A DNA stretch of 37,097 nucleotides from Candidatus Nitrotoga sp. 1052. Lineage in GTDB: Bacteria > Pseudomonadota > Gammaproteobacteria > Burkholderiales > Gallionellaceae. The stretch is taken from contig NZ_CAKMHQ010000063.1 in the NCBI RefSeq assembly GCF_927312905.1, positions 1 to 37,097 on the forward strand. The letters are read 5' to 3'. The notes below the pieces were generated by a model, which did not search any database, was not told the origin of the DNA, and saw only the letters and a program-made list of their open reading frames with translations. Shown in pieces: positions 8,632 through 16,395 of the stretch. The number at the start of each line of letters is the position of its first letter. The stretch's first letter is position 1. The translations under genes were made by a program, and so were the position numbers.

Positions 8632-9750
8632 CTATTCATTAGCAGCATCCCGAAAACGACCATAGCTGTAATGCGCGGCACACGCGCCTTCCGATGACAC
8701 CATGCAGGAACCGACCGGGTTGTCCGGCGTGCACACCGTGCCAAAGATCTTGCACTCCTGCGGACACTTTTCGCCGCGCAGAATAGCCGCGCATTCGCAT
8801 GCCTTGTGATCGCGCACGGCCACATAATCGATGCTGAATTTCAGCTCCGCGTCGAATTCGGCGAACTCGGGTCGCAGTTTCAAGGCGCTATGTGGGATGC
8901 TGCCCAAGCCTCGCCACTCAAACACCTCGCGCAACTCGAACACCTCTTCAACCAATGCCTGTGCCTTAAGATTGCCTTCGCGTGTCACCGCGCGAGTAAA
9001 TTCGTTTTCTACTGTTGCACGACCTTCATTGATCTGGCGTATCAGCATGAGTATCGCCTGCATCACGTCGAGCGGTTCGAATCCGGCGATCACCACCGGT
9101 TTGCCGTAATCGTCGGCAAACACTTCATACGGTTTGCTGCCAATCACGGTGGAAACATGCGCCGGGCCGACGAACCCATCCAGCGCCACCCCACCCTGTG
9201 CAGATAGAATCGCGTGCATCGCCGCCGGAGTCAGCACGTGGTTGCACAGGATGCTGAAATTCTTCAGCCCCTCAACTGCCGCCTGTTTGACCGCCACAGC
9301 AGTGGGCGGCGTAGTGGTCTCGAAGCCGATGGCGAAAAATACTACCTGTCGATCCGGGTTATCCCGCGCGATCTTCAGCGCGTCCTGTGTCGAGTAGATC
9401 ATGCGCACATCCGCTCCGCCCGACTTGGCGCGCATCAGAGTGAGATTATCAGAGCACGGAACGCGCATGGTGTCCGCATAGGTGCACAGGATCACGCCAT
9501 GCTCGCGTGCCAGCCGTATCGCCTGATCCACGCGACCGATCGGCAGTACGCAGACTGGACAACCCGGGCCATGAATCATGCGCACGCTGGCTGGCAGCAA
9601 GTCCGCAATGCCGTAGCGGGAAAGGGCATGGGTATGGCCGCCGCAAAATTCCATCAGGCGATAGCCTGATGCAGCAGTCGCTTCGCGCGCGATGTTGGCG
9701 GCAATATTCTTGGCCAATTCACCGTCACGAAATTCGTCTACATATTTCAT
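8632..9750 (-). CDS. hypD: Hydrogenase maturation protein HypD
   Basis: A 372-aa Fe-S scaffold protein that, with HypC, assembles the Fe(CN)2CO unit and transfers it to the hydrogenase large subunit. Visible hallmarks are EFCGGHT (Cys36), HGPGCPVC (Cys64 and Cys67), FAIGFETTTPPTA and a C-terminal [4Fe-4S] ligand set in ACECAAILRGEKCPQECKIF followed by GTVCTPDNPVG. Full length. Its start overlaps the hypC stop by 4 nt (ATGA), so the two are translationally coupled, matching their function as a complex. Confidence 0.97.
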   Translation of the reverse strand: MKYVDEFRDGELAKNIAANIAREATAASGYRLMEFCGGHTHALSRYGIADLLPASVRMIHGPGCPVCVLPIGRVDQAIRLAREHGVILCTYADTMRVPCSDNLTLMRAKSGGADVRMIYSTQDALKIARDNPDRQVVFFAIGFETTTPPTAVAVKQAAVEGLKNFSILCNHVLTPAAMHAILSAQGGVALDGFVGPAHVSTVIGSKPYEVFADDYGKPVVIAGFEPLDVMQAILMLIRQINEGRATVENEFTRAVTREGNLKAQALVEEVFELREVFEWRGLGSIPHSALKLRPEFAEFDAELKFSIDYVAVRDHKACECAAILRGEKCPQECKIFGTVCTPDNPVGSCMVSSEGACAAHYSYGRFRDAANE

Positions 9751-9989
9751 GCTTCATCACCATGCAATTCATTCATCGTGCTCATCTCGGCGAACATCGC
9801 CAGCGTGTGTGCGGCCTCTTCCTGATCAAGCTTTTGCAACGCGTAGCCGGCATGCACGATCACATAATCGCCCACCGCGATATTCTCCACCAAGGCGAGC
9901 GAGACTTCCTTGCGCATCCCACCCAGATTGATGATGGCGCTGTCTTCAGCGATTAATTGTTCGATGCGGGCGGGAATGGCGAGACACAT
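9747..9989 (-). CDS. hypC: Hydrogenase maturation chaperone HypC
   Basis: An 80-aa HypC/HupF/HypC-family chaperone. It starts MCLAIPARI; Cys2, exposed after Met removal, binds the iron intermediate with HypD and contacts the large-subunit precursor. GDYVIVHAGYALQKL is also conserved. It overlaps hypD by 4 nt. Normally hypF or hypB lies just upstream; here 1.9 kb of foreign sequence with two cassettes separates it from hypF, so hypC-hypD-hypE may need its own promoter. Confidence 0.95.
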   Translation of the reverse strand: MCLAIPARIEQLIAEDSAIINLGGMRKEVSLALVENIAVGDYVIVHAGYALQKLDQEEAAHTLAMFAEMSTMNELHGDEA

Positions 9990-10457
9990 ATTTAGATTTC
10001 TGAATTGGCTGAACGATTACAGGTCAATCGCAAGACAGTTGTACTGACCGATGAGGAGCTATTGATCCAGCACGAATCGAACTTGATAGCCGTTCGTGCT
10101 GAGCCTGTCGAAGCATAACATTTCCGACAAGCTCAATGCGAATGGCTTTTTGGATAAAAATAAATGGTAGCGTAGTTGGCAGGCGATAGCCTTATTTCTA
10201 CTCTACCTATTTGTTTCCATCTTCAGTACAAATACTGTAATAGCGCACCCGAATTTCGGCACGTAACCGATTGAGTAATTTGGGGGAATCAAGAGAATTA
10301 GCTTGAACATTCATCCGCAGAATTTTATGCTGTTCTACAACAAAAATTTAGCCAAATGAACAGCTAAGACTATGAAAATAGTGGGGGCTGGTGATGTTTG
10401 ACAATGTTTGCCGATATAGGCAGCATTGCTGGCTTATGAAAATGATTTATATATTAC
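9990..10457. other. Non-coding interval between hypC and the cassette array
   Basis: No gene is seen. The interval holds the hypC leader, a paired palindromic repeat at 10089-10146 and AT-rich sequence. A TTGACA hexamer at 10398 points toward the cassettes but lacks a good -10. No intI gene and no sequence I recognise as attI is present. Any hypC promoter would have to lie here on the minus strand (TTGACC near 10030), but no convincing -10 accompanies it. Confidence 0.5.
10089..10146. repeat. Paired (head-to-head) copies of the dispersed palindromic repeat
   Basis: Left arm GCCGTTCGTGCTGAGCCTG and right arm GACAAGCTCAATGCGAATGGC-type sequence face each other around a short AT spacer, forming a long imperfect hairpin in the hypC upstream region. 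Confidence 0.8.
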
Positions 10458-10464
10458 GTTGGGC
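10458..10464 (+). other. Integron core site GTTGGGC (left boundary of cassette 1)
   Basis: The heptamer GTTGGGC matches the attC/attI core GTTRRRY exactly. It is the reverse complement of the R'' box GCCCAAC at 10979, as expected for the two ends of one excised circular cassette. Confidence 0.65.
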
Positions 10465-10491
10465 CTCAAAAGCCTCGGTTCCCAGAAGGGC

Positions 10492-10520
10492 TTGACATTT
10501 TGAAGTAGTGTTACTACTAT
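10492..10520 (+). promoter_or_regulatory. Sigma-70-type promoter of cassette gene 1
   Basis: TTGACA (10492-10497, perfect -35), a 17-bp spacer and TACTAT (10515-10520, -10). It sits 30 nt before the cassette ORF, and its -10 lies inside the palindromic operator. Confidence 0.7.
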
Positions 10521-10535
10521 GCGTAGTAACACTAC
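10505..10535. promoter_or_regulatory. Perfect 13-bp-arm palindromic operator over the -10 box
   Basis: Left arm GTAGTGTTACTAC, spacer TATGC, right arm GTAGTAACACTAC. The arms are exact reverse complements and cover the spacer and -10 of the promoter. Each arm contains inner GTAGT/ACTAC repeats of the kind bound by ribbon-helix-helix dimers. Autorepression by the downstream protein is the simplest reading. Confidence 0.75.
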
Positions 10536-10549
10536 CACACGGAGGTCAT

Positions 10550-10969
10550 ATGCACACCATCACTGTTACTGAGACTGTTTGGCAAGCAATTGCAAGTCGT
10601 GGAAAATTTGGCGAAACAGAAGACGACGTTCTTCGTCGCGTATTTGATCTCCCCGCAGGTTCTAGTCCGAATGATGTCCAAAAAACCAAGGAAGAGTCTG
10701 ACGCCTCTACAAAGCGCCGCTCATCTGGTCCGCGTCGTTCGCTTGCTACTGATCGGATGAGTTCATACCTCTCAAACAACCAGCTTCATGTTTCCTTTGT
10801 AAGCGGGCCTTCCTCCTCGTGGACGCTACCGTCGAAAACCGATAAGAAATCATTGCGCGCAGTACGAGAAAAAGCGATTGTGTTCGCCAAAAAACACGGC
10901 GCTACTTTGGGTCAGGAGAACGCCGTAAAGAAAACACTTACCGATGCTGGATACCACCTCACTAAGTAG
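10550..10969 (+). CDS. Cassette 1 protein with SeqA/RHH-like N-terminus
   Basis: A 139-aa protein. GGAGG lies 5 nt before ATG 10550, which decides the start. The N-terminus (MHTITVTETVWQAIASRGK...ETEDDVLRRVFDL) resembles the SeqA N-terminal and other ribbon-helix-helix motifs: a beta strand, then a helix ending in LRR. A Ser/Lys-rich linker (residues 40-75) is followed by a C-terminal module with LRAVREKAIVFAKKHGATLGQ that I do not recognise. The palindromic operator upstream suggests a self-regulating DNA-binding protein. The gene fills an integron cassette, transcribed opposite to the hyp genes. No partner toxin is obvious. Confidence 0.75.
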   Translation: MHTITVTETVWQAIASRGKFGETEDDVLRRVFDLPAGSSPNDVQKTKEESDASTKRRSSGPRRSLATDRMSSYLSNNQLHVSFVSGPSSSWTLPSKTDKKSLRAVREKAIVFAKKHGATLGQENAVKKTLTDAGYHLTK

Positions 10970-10978
10970 CGCCGTGAG

Positions 10979-11041
10979 GCCCAACCCGGCATTCGAGAGG
11001 GACTGCGCAAAAGCGCGCAGCTCCTCAATTTTACGTTAGTG
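10979..11041 (+). repeat. attC-like recombination site of cassette 1
   Basis: 63 bp from the R'' box GCCCAAC to the R' box GTTAGTG. An imperfect inner stem joins GGGACTGCGC to GCGCAGCTCC around AAAA, with unpaired bases as usual for attC. It begins 10 nt after the cassette 1 stop codon, typical spacing for a cassette. Confidence 0.75.
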
Positions 11042-11047
11042 CACTAC

Positions 11048-11695
11048 ATGACAGACCCCATGCCACCTGTTGATTGGATAGAATTGCTTGAGCCACCAGC
11101 ACTACCCTCACCCGAAGACAACCTGTTCTCTTCGCAAGAGGATTGGTGGAACAACGCGTGCCTTAACTGGTGCCACGACGGTTGGGGTCTCTATGCTTCT
11201 GGCTACAAAGAAGCTGCCGATCTTCTTGTCCAGCGCGTCGAGGAACGCAATGTCAGCCAAGACTCTTTGGTCTACCCAGTATTGTTTCTTTATAGACAGT
11301 ATCTCGAACTCGAAATCAAAGACCTCATTCGCCAATCGCGTCGCCTCCAAGACATCGCTGGTGACTTCCCCAAACACCATCACATCGGCAACCTGTGGGG
11401 GGAGTGTCACAAACTGCTATCGGAAATATCGCCCGGTGACTCTGTTGCTGAACTTTAAGAAATCGCACGCCTCATTGGAGAGTTCTCGGCTGTCGATCCA
11501 AGCTCTATGGCTTTCCGTTACCCACAAGACAAAGACGGCAACCCATCGCTGCCTGGTATCCGCCACATTAATCTCCGCAATATTCGCGAGGTCATTGGAA
11601 AAATCTCAATTATTCTTATGGGGGCTAATGCACAAGTTAGCGAGTACTTGTCAATCAAACGAGATGTGGAAAGTGAATTTCGCCGTGAGTGGTAA
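11048..11695 (+). pseudogene. Cassette 2 gene, unknown family, interrupted by an in-frame TAA
   Basis: The frame from ATG 11048 (a GTG at 11039 is also possible) runs to TAA at 11456-11458, then continues in the same frame without another stop to 11695. The junction reads SVAEL-stop-EIARLIGEF, and both sides have the same helical, charged character. A single substitution of a Lys codon (AAA/AAG) to TAA explains it. The intact product would be about 215 aa. The N-terminal part has many Trp residues (WWNNACLNWCHDGW) and a predicted helical YRQYLELEIKDLI segment. I do not recognise a function. A truncated 136-aa protein or a sequencing error remain possible. Confidence 0.65.
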
Positions 11696-11700
11696 TCGCG

Positions 11701-11769
11701 CTCTAACCCGGCAGTCAAGAGGGACTGCGCGAATAAACCCTCGCGCAGTCCCTTACTTTTACGTTAGCC
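11701..11769 (+). repeat. attC-like recombination site of cassette 2
   Basis: 69 bp from CTCTAAC to GTTAGCC. The inner stem GGGACTGCGCGA/TCGCGCAGTCCC is perfect over 12 bp. The segment TCAAGAGGGACTG matches, as I recall it, the conserved part of Vibrio cholerae VCR attC sites. It starts 6 nt after the cassette 2 stop. Confidence 0.8.
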
Positions 11770-11780
11770 ACCTTTCAGCC

Positions 11781-11816
11781 CGATAGGTTGGGTTGAATAT
11801 AATGAAGCCCAACATC
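11781..11816. repeat. Short inverted repeat GTTGGGTT/AAGCCCAAC
   Basis: GATAGGTTGGGTT and AAGCCCAACATC face each other around an AT loop just after the array. It resembles a family of dispersed hairpins seen in many proteobacteria (my recollection) and is distinct from the hyp-gap repeat. Confidence 0.5.
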
Positions 11817-11837
11817 ACAGGTAAAAAGTATTAATAT

Positions 11838-11860
11838 TTAAAGGGCTTTGGCCCCTTTAG
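11838..11860 (-). terminator. Possible terminator hairpin after hypF
   Basis: On the minus strand TAAAGGGGC and GCCCTTTA pair around CAAA, followed by AT-rich sequence and CTTTTT. It lies 15 nt past the hypF stop. If functional it would uncouple hypCDE from the upstream hox-hyp transcript. Confidence 0.4.
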
Positions 11861-11874
11861 TTGGCCTTTGTTTT

Positions 11875-12978
11875 TCAAATTCCTCGTTTAATAGTTTGCA
11901 GCGCAACCCACGCCTGACCTAATGAAATTGCACTGTCGTTGGGCTGCATCTGCTGCGCAGTCAACACCTGCATCCCATACTTATCAAGCCGGTCAGACAA
12001 GGTGCGCAGCAAGATGTCATTATGGAAGCAGCCGCCGCCCAACGCGATATAGGCAATACTGTACTCACCAGCGGCACGCTCCACCCACTCGGCCAAACCT
12101 GCGGCTAGCGTGGCATGGAACAGTGCCGCGCCATATGATGCGTCGCGGCAATCGCTCAACACGGCGAGTAACGGCGAAAAATCCAGCACGCGATTATCAG
12201 TGATCCGGTAGCCCTCGGCGAGCAGCGCACTCTGGCCATGACTCTCCGCCAAATCCTGCAACAGCATCGCGGCTTGTGCTTCAAAGGTTTGAATCTCACA
12301 CACGCCCAGCAATCCTGCTGCGGCATCGAACAATCTGCCCATACTGGAGGTGGCCGGACAGTTCAGGCCGCTTTGCAGCATGGTCGCCACCGTCTTCGTT
12401 CCCGGCTGATTGGGGAAACGCTGCGCAATCTCGTCGCCACGCCCCAACTGAAACAAGACCGCCGCCGCCATGCGCCACGGCTCGCGCGCGGCACGGTCAC
12501 CGCCCGGCATGGCGAATGGAGCCAAATGCCCCAGGCGCTGGAAATCCGCTCCCTCCACGCGCAACAGTTCGCCGCCCCACGGCATGCCATCAGTGCCCAG
12601 CCCCACGCCATCCAGAGCCAATCCCAGCACGGGCTGGACAACACCATGTTCAGCACAAAGGGCGGCGATGTGCGCATGGTGATGTTGCACCGCCACTATC
12701 GGTAATCCGCGCTGAGCAGCGTAGGATTGCGCAAATTGTGTACTGAAAAAATCGGGGTGCAGGTCGTGCGCTACGACTTCCGGTTGAACATCAAGGTCTG
12801 CGCACAAATCCGTTACACTTTGCTCCAGCATCAGCCTCGCTTCGGCAGTATCCAGATCGCCGATAAGCTGCGAGACATAAGCCTCGTTGCCGCGAGTAAC
12901 GCAGATAGTATTTTTCAGCCACGCGCCGCAGGCCAATATCGGTGGGCCGGAAACTGGCAGGACGATGGATTTATTCAA
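11875..12978 (-). CDS. hypF: Short HypF (Kae1-like carbamoyltransferase domain only)
   Basis: A protein of about 367 aa matching only the C-terminal Kae1/TobZ-like half of HypF, which transfers the carbamoyl group to the HypE C-terminal Cys. Conserved features are [29 protein letters not shown], the metal-binding [33 protein letters not shown] and [11 protein letters not shown]. The acylphosphatase, zinc-finger and YrdC-like domains of full-length HypF (about 750 aa) are absent and are not encoded upstream. Short HypF1-type proteins are reported in Ralstonia eutropha, so this may be a natural form. The start chosen is TTG at 12978, overlapping the hypB stop as TTGA; an ATG at 13041 would add 21 residues that do not fit the family. 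Confidence 0.88.
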   Translation of the reverse strand: MNKSIVLPVSGPPILACGAWLKNTICVTRGNEAYVSQLIGDLDTAEARLMLEQSVTDLCADLDVQPEVVAHDLHPDFFSTQFAQSYAAQRGLPIVAVQHHHAHIAALCAEHGVVQPVLGLALDGVGLGTDGMPWGGELLRVEGADFQRLGHLAPFAMPGGDRAAREPWRMAAAVLFQLGRGDEIAQRFPNQPGTKTVATMLQSGLNCPATSSMGRLFDAAAGLLGVCEIQTFEAQAAMLLQDLAESHGQSALLAEGYRITDNRVLDFSPLLAVLSDCRDASYGAALFHATLAAGLAEWVERAAGEYSIAYIALGGGCFHNDILLRTLSDRLDKYGMQVLTAQQMQPNDSAISLGQAWVALQTIKRGI

Positions 12979-13880
12979 GCAGGACTTTCGGTTCTGCGGT
13001 GCGCTACATTGCGGCAACCCACTGCTATCCAGTCCAGCCATTCCGTCATTCCCTCGCCACTGCTGGCGGAAATGCGGATCACTTTCAATTTAGGGTTAAT
13101 GCGGCGCGCATAATCAACAGCGAGCCCGGCATCGAATTCCAGATACGGTAACAGATCGCATTTGTTCAGCAACATCAAATCGGCGGCGCGGAACATGTCG
13201 GGATATTTGAGCGGCTTGTCTTCGCCTTCGGTCACCGAGAGAATTACGACCTTGTGCGCCTCGCCCAGATCAAAGCTGGCCGGACAAACCAGATTGCCGA
13301 CGTTCTCGATCAGCAGCAGACTGTGGTCCTGCAAGTGCAGTGGTTGCATGGCCTGACCGACCATGTATGCATCCAGATGGCAGCCCTTGCCAGTGTTGAT
13401 TTGCACTGCTGGTGCACCGGCGGCACGAATGCGTGCTGCATCGTTGTCGGTTTGCTGGTCGCCTTCGATCACCGCAATTGGCAGCGCGCCATGCAGGGCT
13501 GCGATGGTTTTTACCAGCAAGGTGGTCTTGCCTGAACCGGGACTGGAAACCAGATTGAGCGCAAAAATGCCGTGCGTCGAAAAGTAGTCACGGTTCTCAG
13601 CGGCGTAATCATTATTTTTGGCGAGGATGTCGCGCTCGATCTTGATCATTCTGGATTGGCTGATGCCCGGCGCATGCGTGCCTGCCGCGCCTGCGCCAAA
13701 GTCCAGCACTCCATTCAACACACCATCCAACACACCATGTTGATGCGTGTGAGGATGTGCGAGTGCTGCACCCACCTCATGCACCCGATAGCGCATAACC
13801 TCACCGGGTTTGCGCGGCTGTTTAAGCGCATGGCCTGCAATGAGCGTCTGACCGATTCCGCATCCGCATGTTGTACACAT
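12975..13880 (-). CDS. hypB: Hydrogenase nickel incorporation GTPase HypB
   Basis: A 301-aa SIMIBI-class GTPase that delivers Ni to the hydrogenase large subunit with HypA. The N-terminus MCTTCGCG carries the CxxCGC high-affinity nickel site. A His-containing linker follows (HPHTHQH, residues 42-48), modest compared with storage-type HypB. P-loop SSPGSGKT is at 112-119, with [21 protein letters not shown] and NKCD motifs after it. The linker includes [12 protein letters not shown], encoded by a small tandem DNA repeat. It lies between hypA and hypF. Confidence 0.97.
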   Translation of the reverse strand: MCTTCGCGIGQTLIAGHALKQPRKPGEVMRYRVHEVGAALAHPHTHQHGVLDGVLNGVLDFGAGAAGTHAPGISQSRMIKIERDILAKNNDYAAENRDYFSTHGIFALNLVSSPGSGKTTLLVKTIAALHGALPIAVIEGDQQTDNDAARIRAAGAPAVQINTGKGCHLDAYMVGQAMQPLHLQDHSLLLIENVGNLVCPASFDLGEAHKVVILSVTEGEDKPLKYPDMFRAADLMLLNKCDLLPYLEFDAGLAVDYARRINPKLKVIRISASSGEGMTEWLDWIAVGCRNVAHRRTESPA

Positions 13881-13916
13881 ATCAAAACCCTTTCAATGCC
13901 TTATACAGTAATCTTG

Positions 13917-14258
13917 CTATTCAACTTCAAGTTCTTTGACCCGCATCTCGTCGCCACCGATTACGTGAATCTCGTAGCTCCCGCACTTTGGGCAGGCTTC
14001 ATAAAGCGCGGCAATCGGCATTTCAACCGAGCATTTCGCACAACGCCCCTGCCCCGCTGTCTCGGTGATTTCCAGCCGCGCCTGATGGGCAATGCTGTCA
14101 CGCATCACCACATCGAAGCAAAAGCGCAGAGACTCCTGTTCTACACAAGCCAGTTGACCGATCTCCAGCCACACCGTCTTGACCCGCGTGTATCCTTGCT
14201 TGCGCGCTGTATCCTCAATAATTTGCAGCACGCTTTCGGCCAGCGACATTTCATGCAT
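13917..14258 (-). CDS. hypA: Hydrogenase nickel incorporation protein HypA
   Basis: A 113-aa nickel metallochaperone. The N-terminal MHEMS gives the Ni ligand His2 and Glu3; a zinc site is formed by CAKC and CPKC in the C-terminal half (GRCAKCSVEM...EACPKCGSY). Full length. It lies 36 nt upstream of hypB and is separated from hoxW by a paired palindromic repeat. Confidence 0.97.
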   Translation of the reverse strand: MHEMSLAESVLQIIEDTARKQGYTRVKTVWLEIGQLACVEQESLRFCFDVVMRDSIAHQARLEITETAGQGRCAKCSVEMPIAALYEACPKCGSYEIHVIGGDEMRVKELEVE

Positions 14259-14290
14259 AATTTATTGATACGGCCAGATTATGTTTGAAG

Positions 14291-14350
14291 TCCGTTCGCC
14301 TTGAACCTGTCGAAAGGTGGATGGGCTTCGACAAACTCAGCCCGAACGGA
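14291..14350. repeat. Paired palindromic repeat between hoxW and hypA
   Basis: CCGTTCGCCTTGAACCTGTC and a facing CTTCGACAAACTCAGCCCG unit ending CGAACGG form an inverted pair around a GTGGATGG spacer. It is the same family as the copies near hypD/hypE and hypC, here at the junction of the structural (hox) and maturation (hyp) blocks. Confidence 0.8.
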
Positions 14351-14386
14351 GTTAAGATCAATAGATGATCCGTCTCCATGATAAAT

Positions 14387-14878
14387 TCACGCAACCGGGT
14401 CTCCTTTGTTCACCAAGTGCCGCCGCCAACGTTGCAGACTTGCATCCATACACAGCTCATGAACCAGTCTTGTTGCCGCATCCAGATTGGCTGCAGCTTG
14501 TTCGGTCAATGGGTCACCCAGCGCGAAATCGTAGCCGCGTATGCGCAACAGAAAAGCCGGTGGCGCATCCTTCCCGTACACCTGCCGGTAAGCGTATAAC
14601 AAGGCCGTCGGGCTCATTGCATGGCTGGTATAGCTGCCATCTTTTTCGGCAGAAATTTCGGAAAAATCGCAAGGCTCCGCGCAGGTCATATCGGCATCGA
14701 TGAACAACACCCGGTCACAGGCTGCCAGGTCGGTGACATGCTCAACTTGCAGTTGCATGTCATTCTGACACTCGACACCGGCGAGATGCAATTGCGCAAT
14801 GCACCCGATCAACTCCGGGCCGAGAGCATCATCTCCGCGCCCGGGATTCCCGTATCCGAACAGCAGCAGCTTTACCAT
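14387..14878 (-). CDS. hoxW: Hydrogenase large-subunit endopeptidase HoxW
   Basis: A 163-aa HyaD/HybD-type maturation protease. After nickel insertion it removes the C-terminal extension of HoxH. The nickel-sensing residues are seen: Asp16 in GNPGRGDDALG, an Asp in LFIDAD (61-63) and His86 in YTSHAMSP. It starts 5 nt after the hoxH stop, as in other NAD-reducing hydrogenase operons. Confidence 0.92.
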   Translation of the reverse strand: MVKLLLFGYGNPGRGDDALGPELIGCIAQLHLAGVECQNDMQLQVEHVTDLAACDRVLFIDADMTCAEPCDFSEISAEKDGSYTSHAMSPTALLYAYRQVYGKDAPPAFLLRIRGYDFALGDPLTEQAAANLDAATRLVHELCMDASLQRWRRHLVNKGDPVA

Positions 14879-14883
14879 GGCGC

Positions 14884-16383
14884 TTAGACCGTTCGTTCGA
14901 TCACGCCATTGCTGCCCTTGACCAGCCGATCAAGCAGCGCACCGTCAGCATCAAGCAACTCCACCTGCAACGGCATCTTGCCCAAGGCATGAGTGGCGCA
15001 GGACAGGCAGGGATCGTAGGCGCGCACCGCGACTTCCAGATGGTTCAGCAAACCTTCGGTGATCTCGCGGCCTTCAAGGTATTTATTGGCGACCGAGCGC
15101 ACCGATTCGTTCATCGCCTGATTGTTGCTGGTAGTCGAGACGATCAGATTGGCCTTAACAATCAACCCCTGCTCGTCGATCTGATAATGATGGAACAGTG
15201 TGCCGCGCGGCGCTTCGATCACGCCGATCCCTGCACTGCGCTTTTCGCCCAAATCTGCGACCAGATCGGTGCCGGTGATATCTGGATCATGCAGCAACTC
15301 CTGAATCGATTCAGCACAATGCAGCGCTTCGATCATGCGCGCCCAGTGATAGGCCAGCGTGTCTTGCACCAAACCGCCCCGGCCGAATTCCCTGAAGCGC
15401 TTGCGCGCAGCTTCCGCCAAAGGCGTTGAAATGAAATCGCAGTTGTTCACGCGCGCCAGTGGACCGACACGATACCAGCCTTGCTCCTTGCCCAGCTCGA
15501 CTAAATACGGGAATTTCATATAGCTCCATGGGCGCACTTCTTCGCGCAGGATGTCCTGAAAGCCGCGATAGTCGAACTGGTCGAAAATCATCGCACCCGT
15601 CGCCGAACGCGCGCGCAATCCGCCATGATACAACTCCAGCTCCCCACCGCCACCTACCACGCTCAGGAAGTTGCTGCGAATAGTGGCGAAGCAGTAATGC
15701 TCGGGATGTGCGGTATGAATCTGCTCGTTCAGGGCCAGCGCATCCTGGCTCCAGGCCAGTATGTTTTTGATATCGACCAGCAAGGCATCGCGTGCGGCGA
15801 CGGTGAGCGGCTTGTTCATGCCGCCCGGCACGGTGGCGGTGCCGTGGATGCGCTTGCCTGTGATCGCCGCGATGATCTGTTGCCCGTACTTGCGCAGTTT
15901 CACGCCTTTCAGCGCGAGATCGGGATATTTTTCCAGCACGCCGACGATGTTGCGCTGCGCCGGGTCGCTGCCGAAGCCGAACAGCAAATCGGGGGAAGAC
16001 AAATGAAAAAAGTGCAGTGCATGCGATTGCAAGGTCTGACCGAAATGCAGCAGGCGGCGCAGCTTTTCGGCCGTGGGCGTGAGCCGCTCCACGCCAACCA
16101 GCTGATCCACTGCCTTGGCCGCCGCCAGTTGATGACTGACCGGACAGATCCCGCACAACCGCTGAACGATGAATGGCACTTCCCAGTAGGGCCGCCCCTG
16201 GATGAATTTTTCGAAACCTCGAAACTCGACGATGTGGAAACGTGCCTCATGAATATGGTTGTCCGCGCCAAGCAGTAGCGTGATCTTGCCATGCCCCTCA
16301 ACACGGGAGACGGGGTCGATGGCAACGCGCCTGAGATTGGGCGGGAGACCAATATCGGATGGGGGTCCAGCGTTCTGTTCCAT
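14884..16383 (-). CDS. hoxH: NAD-reducing hydrogenase large subunit HoxH
   Basis: A 499-aa [NiFe] catalytic subunit. The two nickel-binding motifs are RLCGICPVSH (Cys77, Cys80) and DPCLSCATH (Cys459, Cys462). The 34 residues after His465 would be cleaved by HoxW during maturation. Motif spacing and the fused diaphorase genes place it in group 3d, cytoplasmic and bidirectional: H2 + NAD+ to NADH + H+. It is not an uptake (group 1) enzyme, since no Tat-exported small subunit is present. It lies 12 nt downstream of hoxY. Confidence 0.96.
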   Translation of the reverse strand: MEQNAGPPSDIGLPPNLRRVAIDPVSRVEGHGKITLLLGADNHIHEARFHIVEFRGFEKFIQGRPYWEVPFIVQRLCGICPVSHQLAAAKAVDQLVGVERLTPTAEKLRRLLHFGQTLQSHALHFFHLSSPDLLFGFGSDPAQRNIVGVLEKYPDLALKGVKLRKYGQQIIAAITGKRIHGTATVPGGMNKPLTVAARDALLVDIKNILAWSQDALALNEQIHTAHPEHYCFATIRSNFLSVVGGGGELELYHGGLRARSATGAMIFDQFDYRGFQDILREEVRPWSYMKFPYLVELGKEQGWYRVGPLARVNNCDFISTPLAEAARKRFREFGRGGLVQDTLAYHWARMIEALHCAESIQELLHDPDITGTDLVADLGEKRSAGIGVIEAPRGTLFHHYQIDEQGLIVKANLIVSTTSNNQAMNESVRSVANKYLEGREITEGLLNHLEVAVRAYDPCLSCATHALGKMPLQVELLDADGALLDRLVKGSNGVIERTV

Positions 16384-16395
16384 AGCCAGGTTCCG

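Noticed and set aside
10979-11769. Terminator hairpins instead of attC sites
   Set aside because: There are no T-runs after the stems. The flanking R''/R' heptamers and similar architecture after both genes fit attC better.
13572-14288. Long plus-strand open frames antisense to hypA/hypB and elsewhere in the hox region (e.g. 7216-7995, 15625-16278, 17135-17800)
   Set aside because: They are shadow frames of GC-rich coding sequence, with no conserved motifs or ribosome binding sites; the minus-strand genes explain them.
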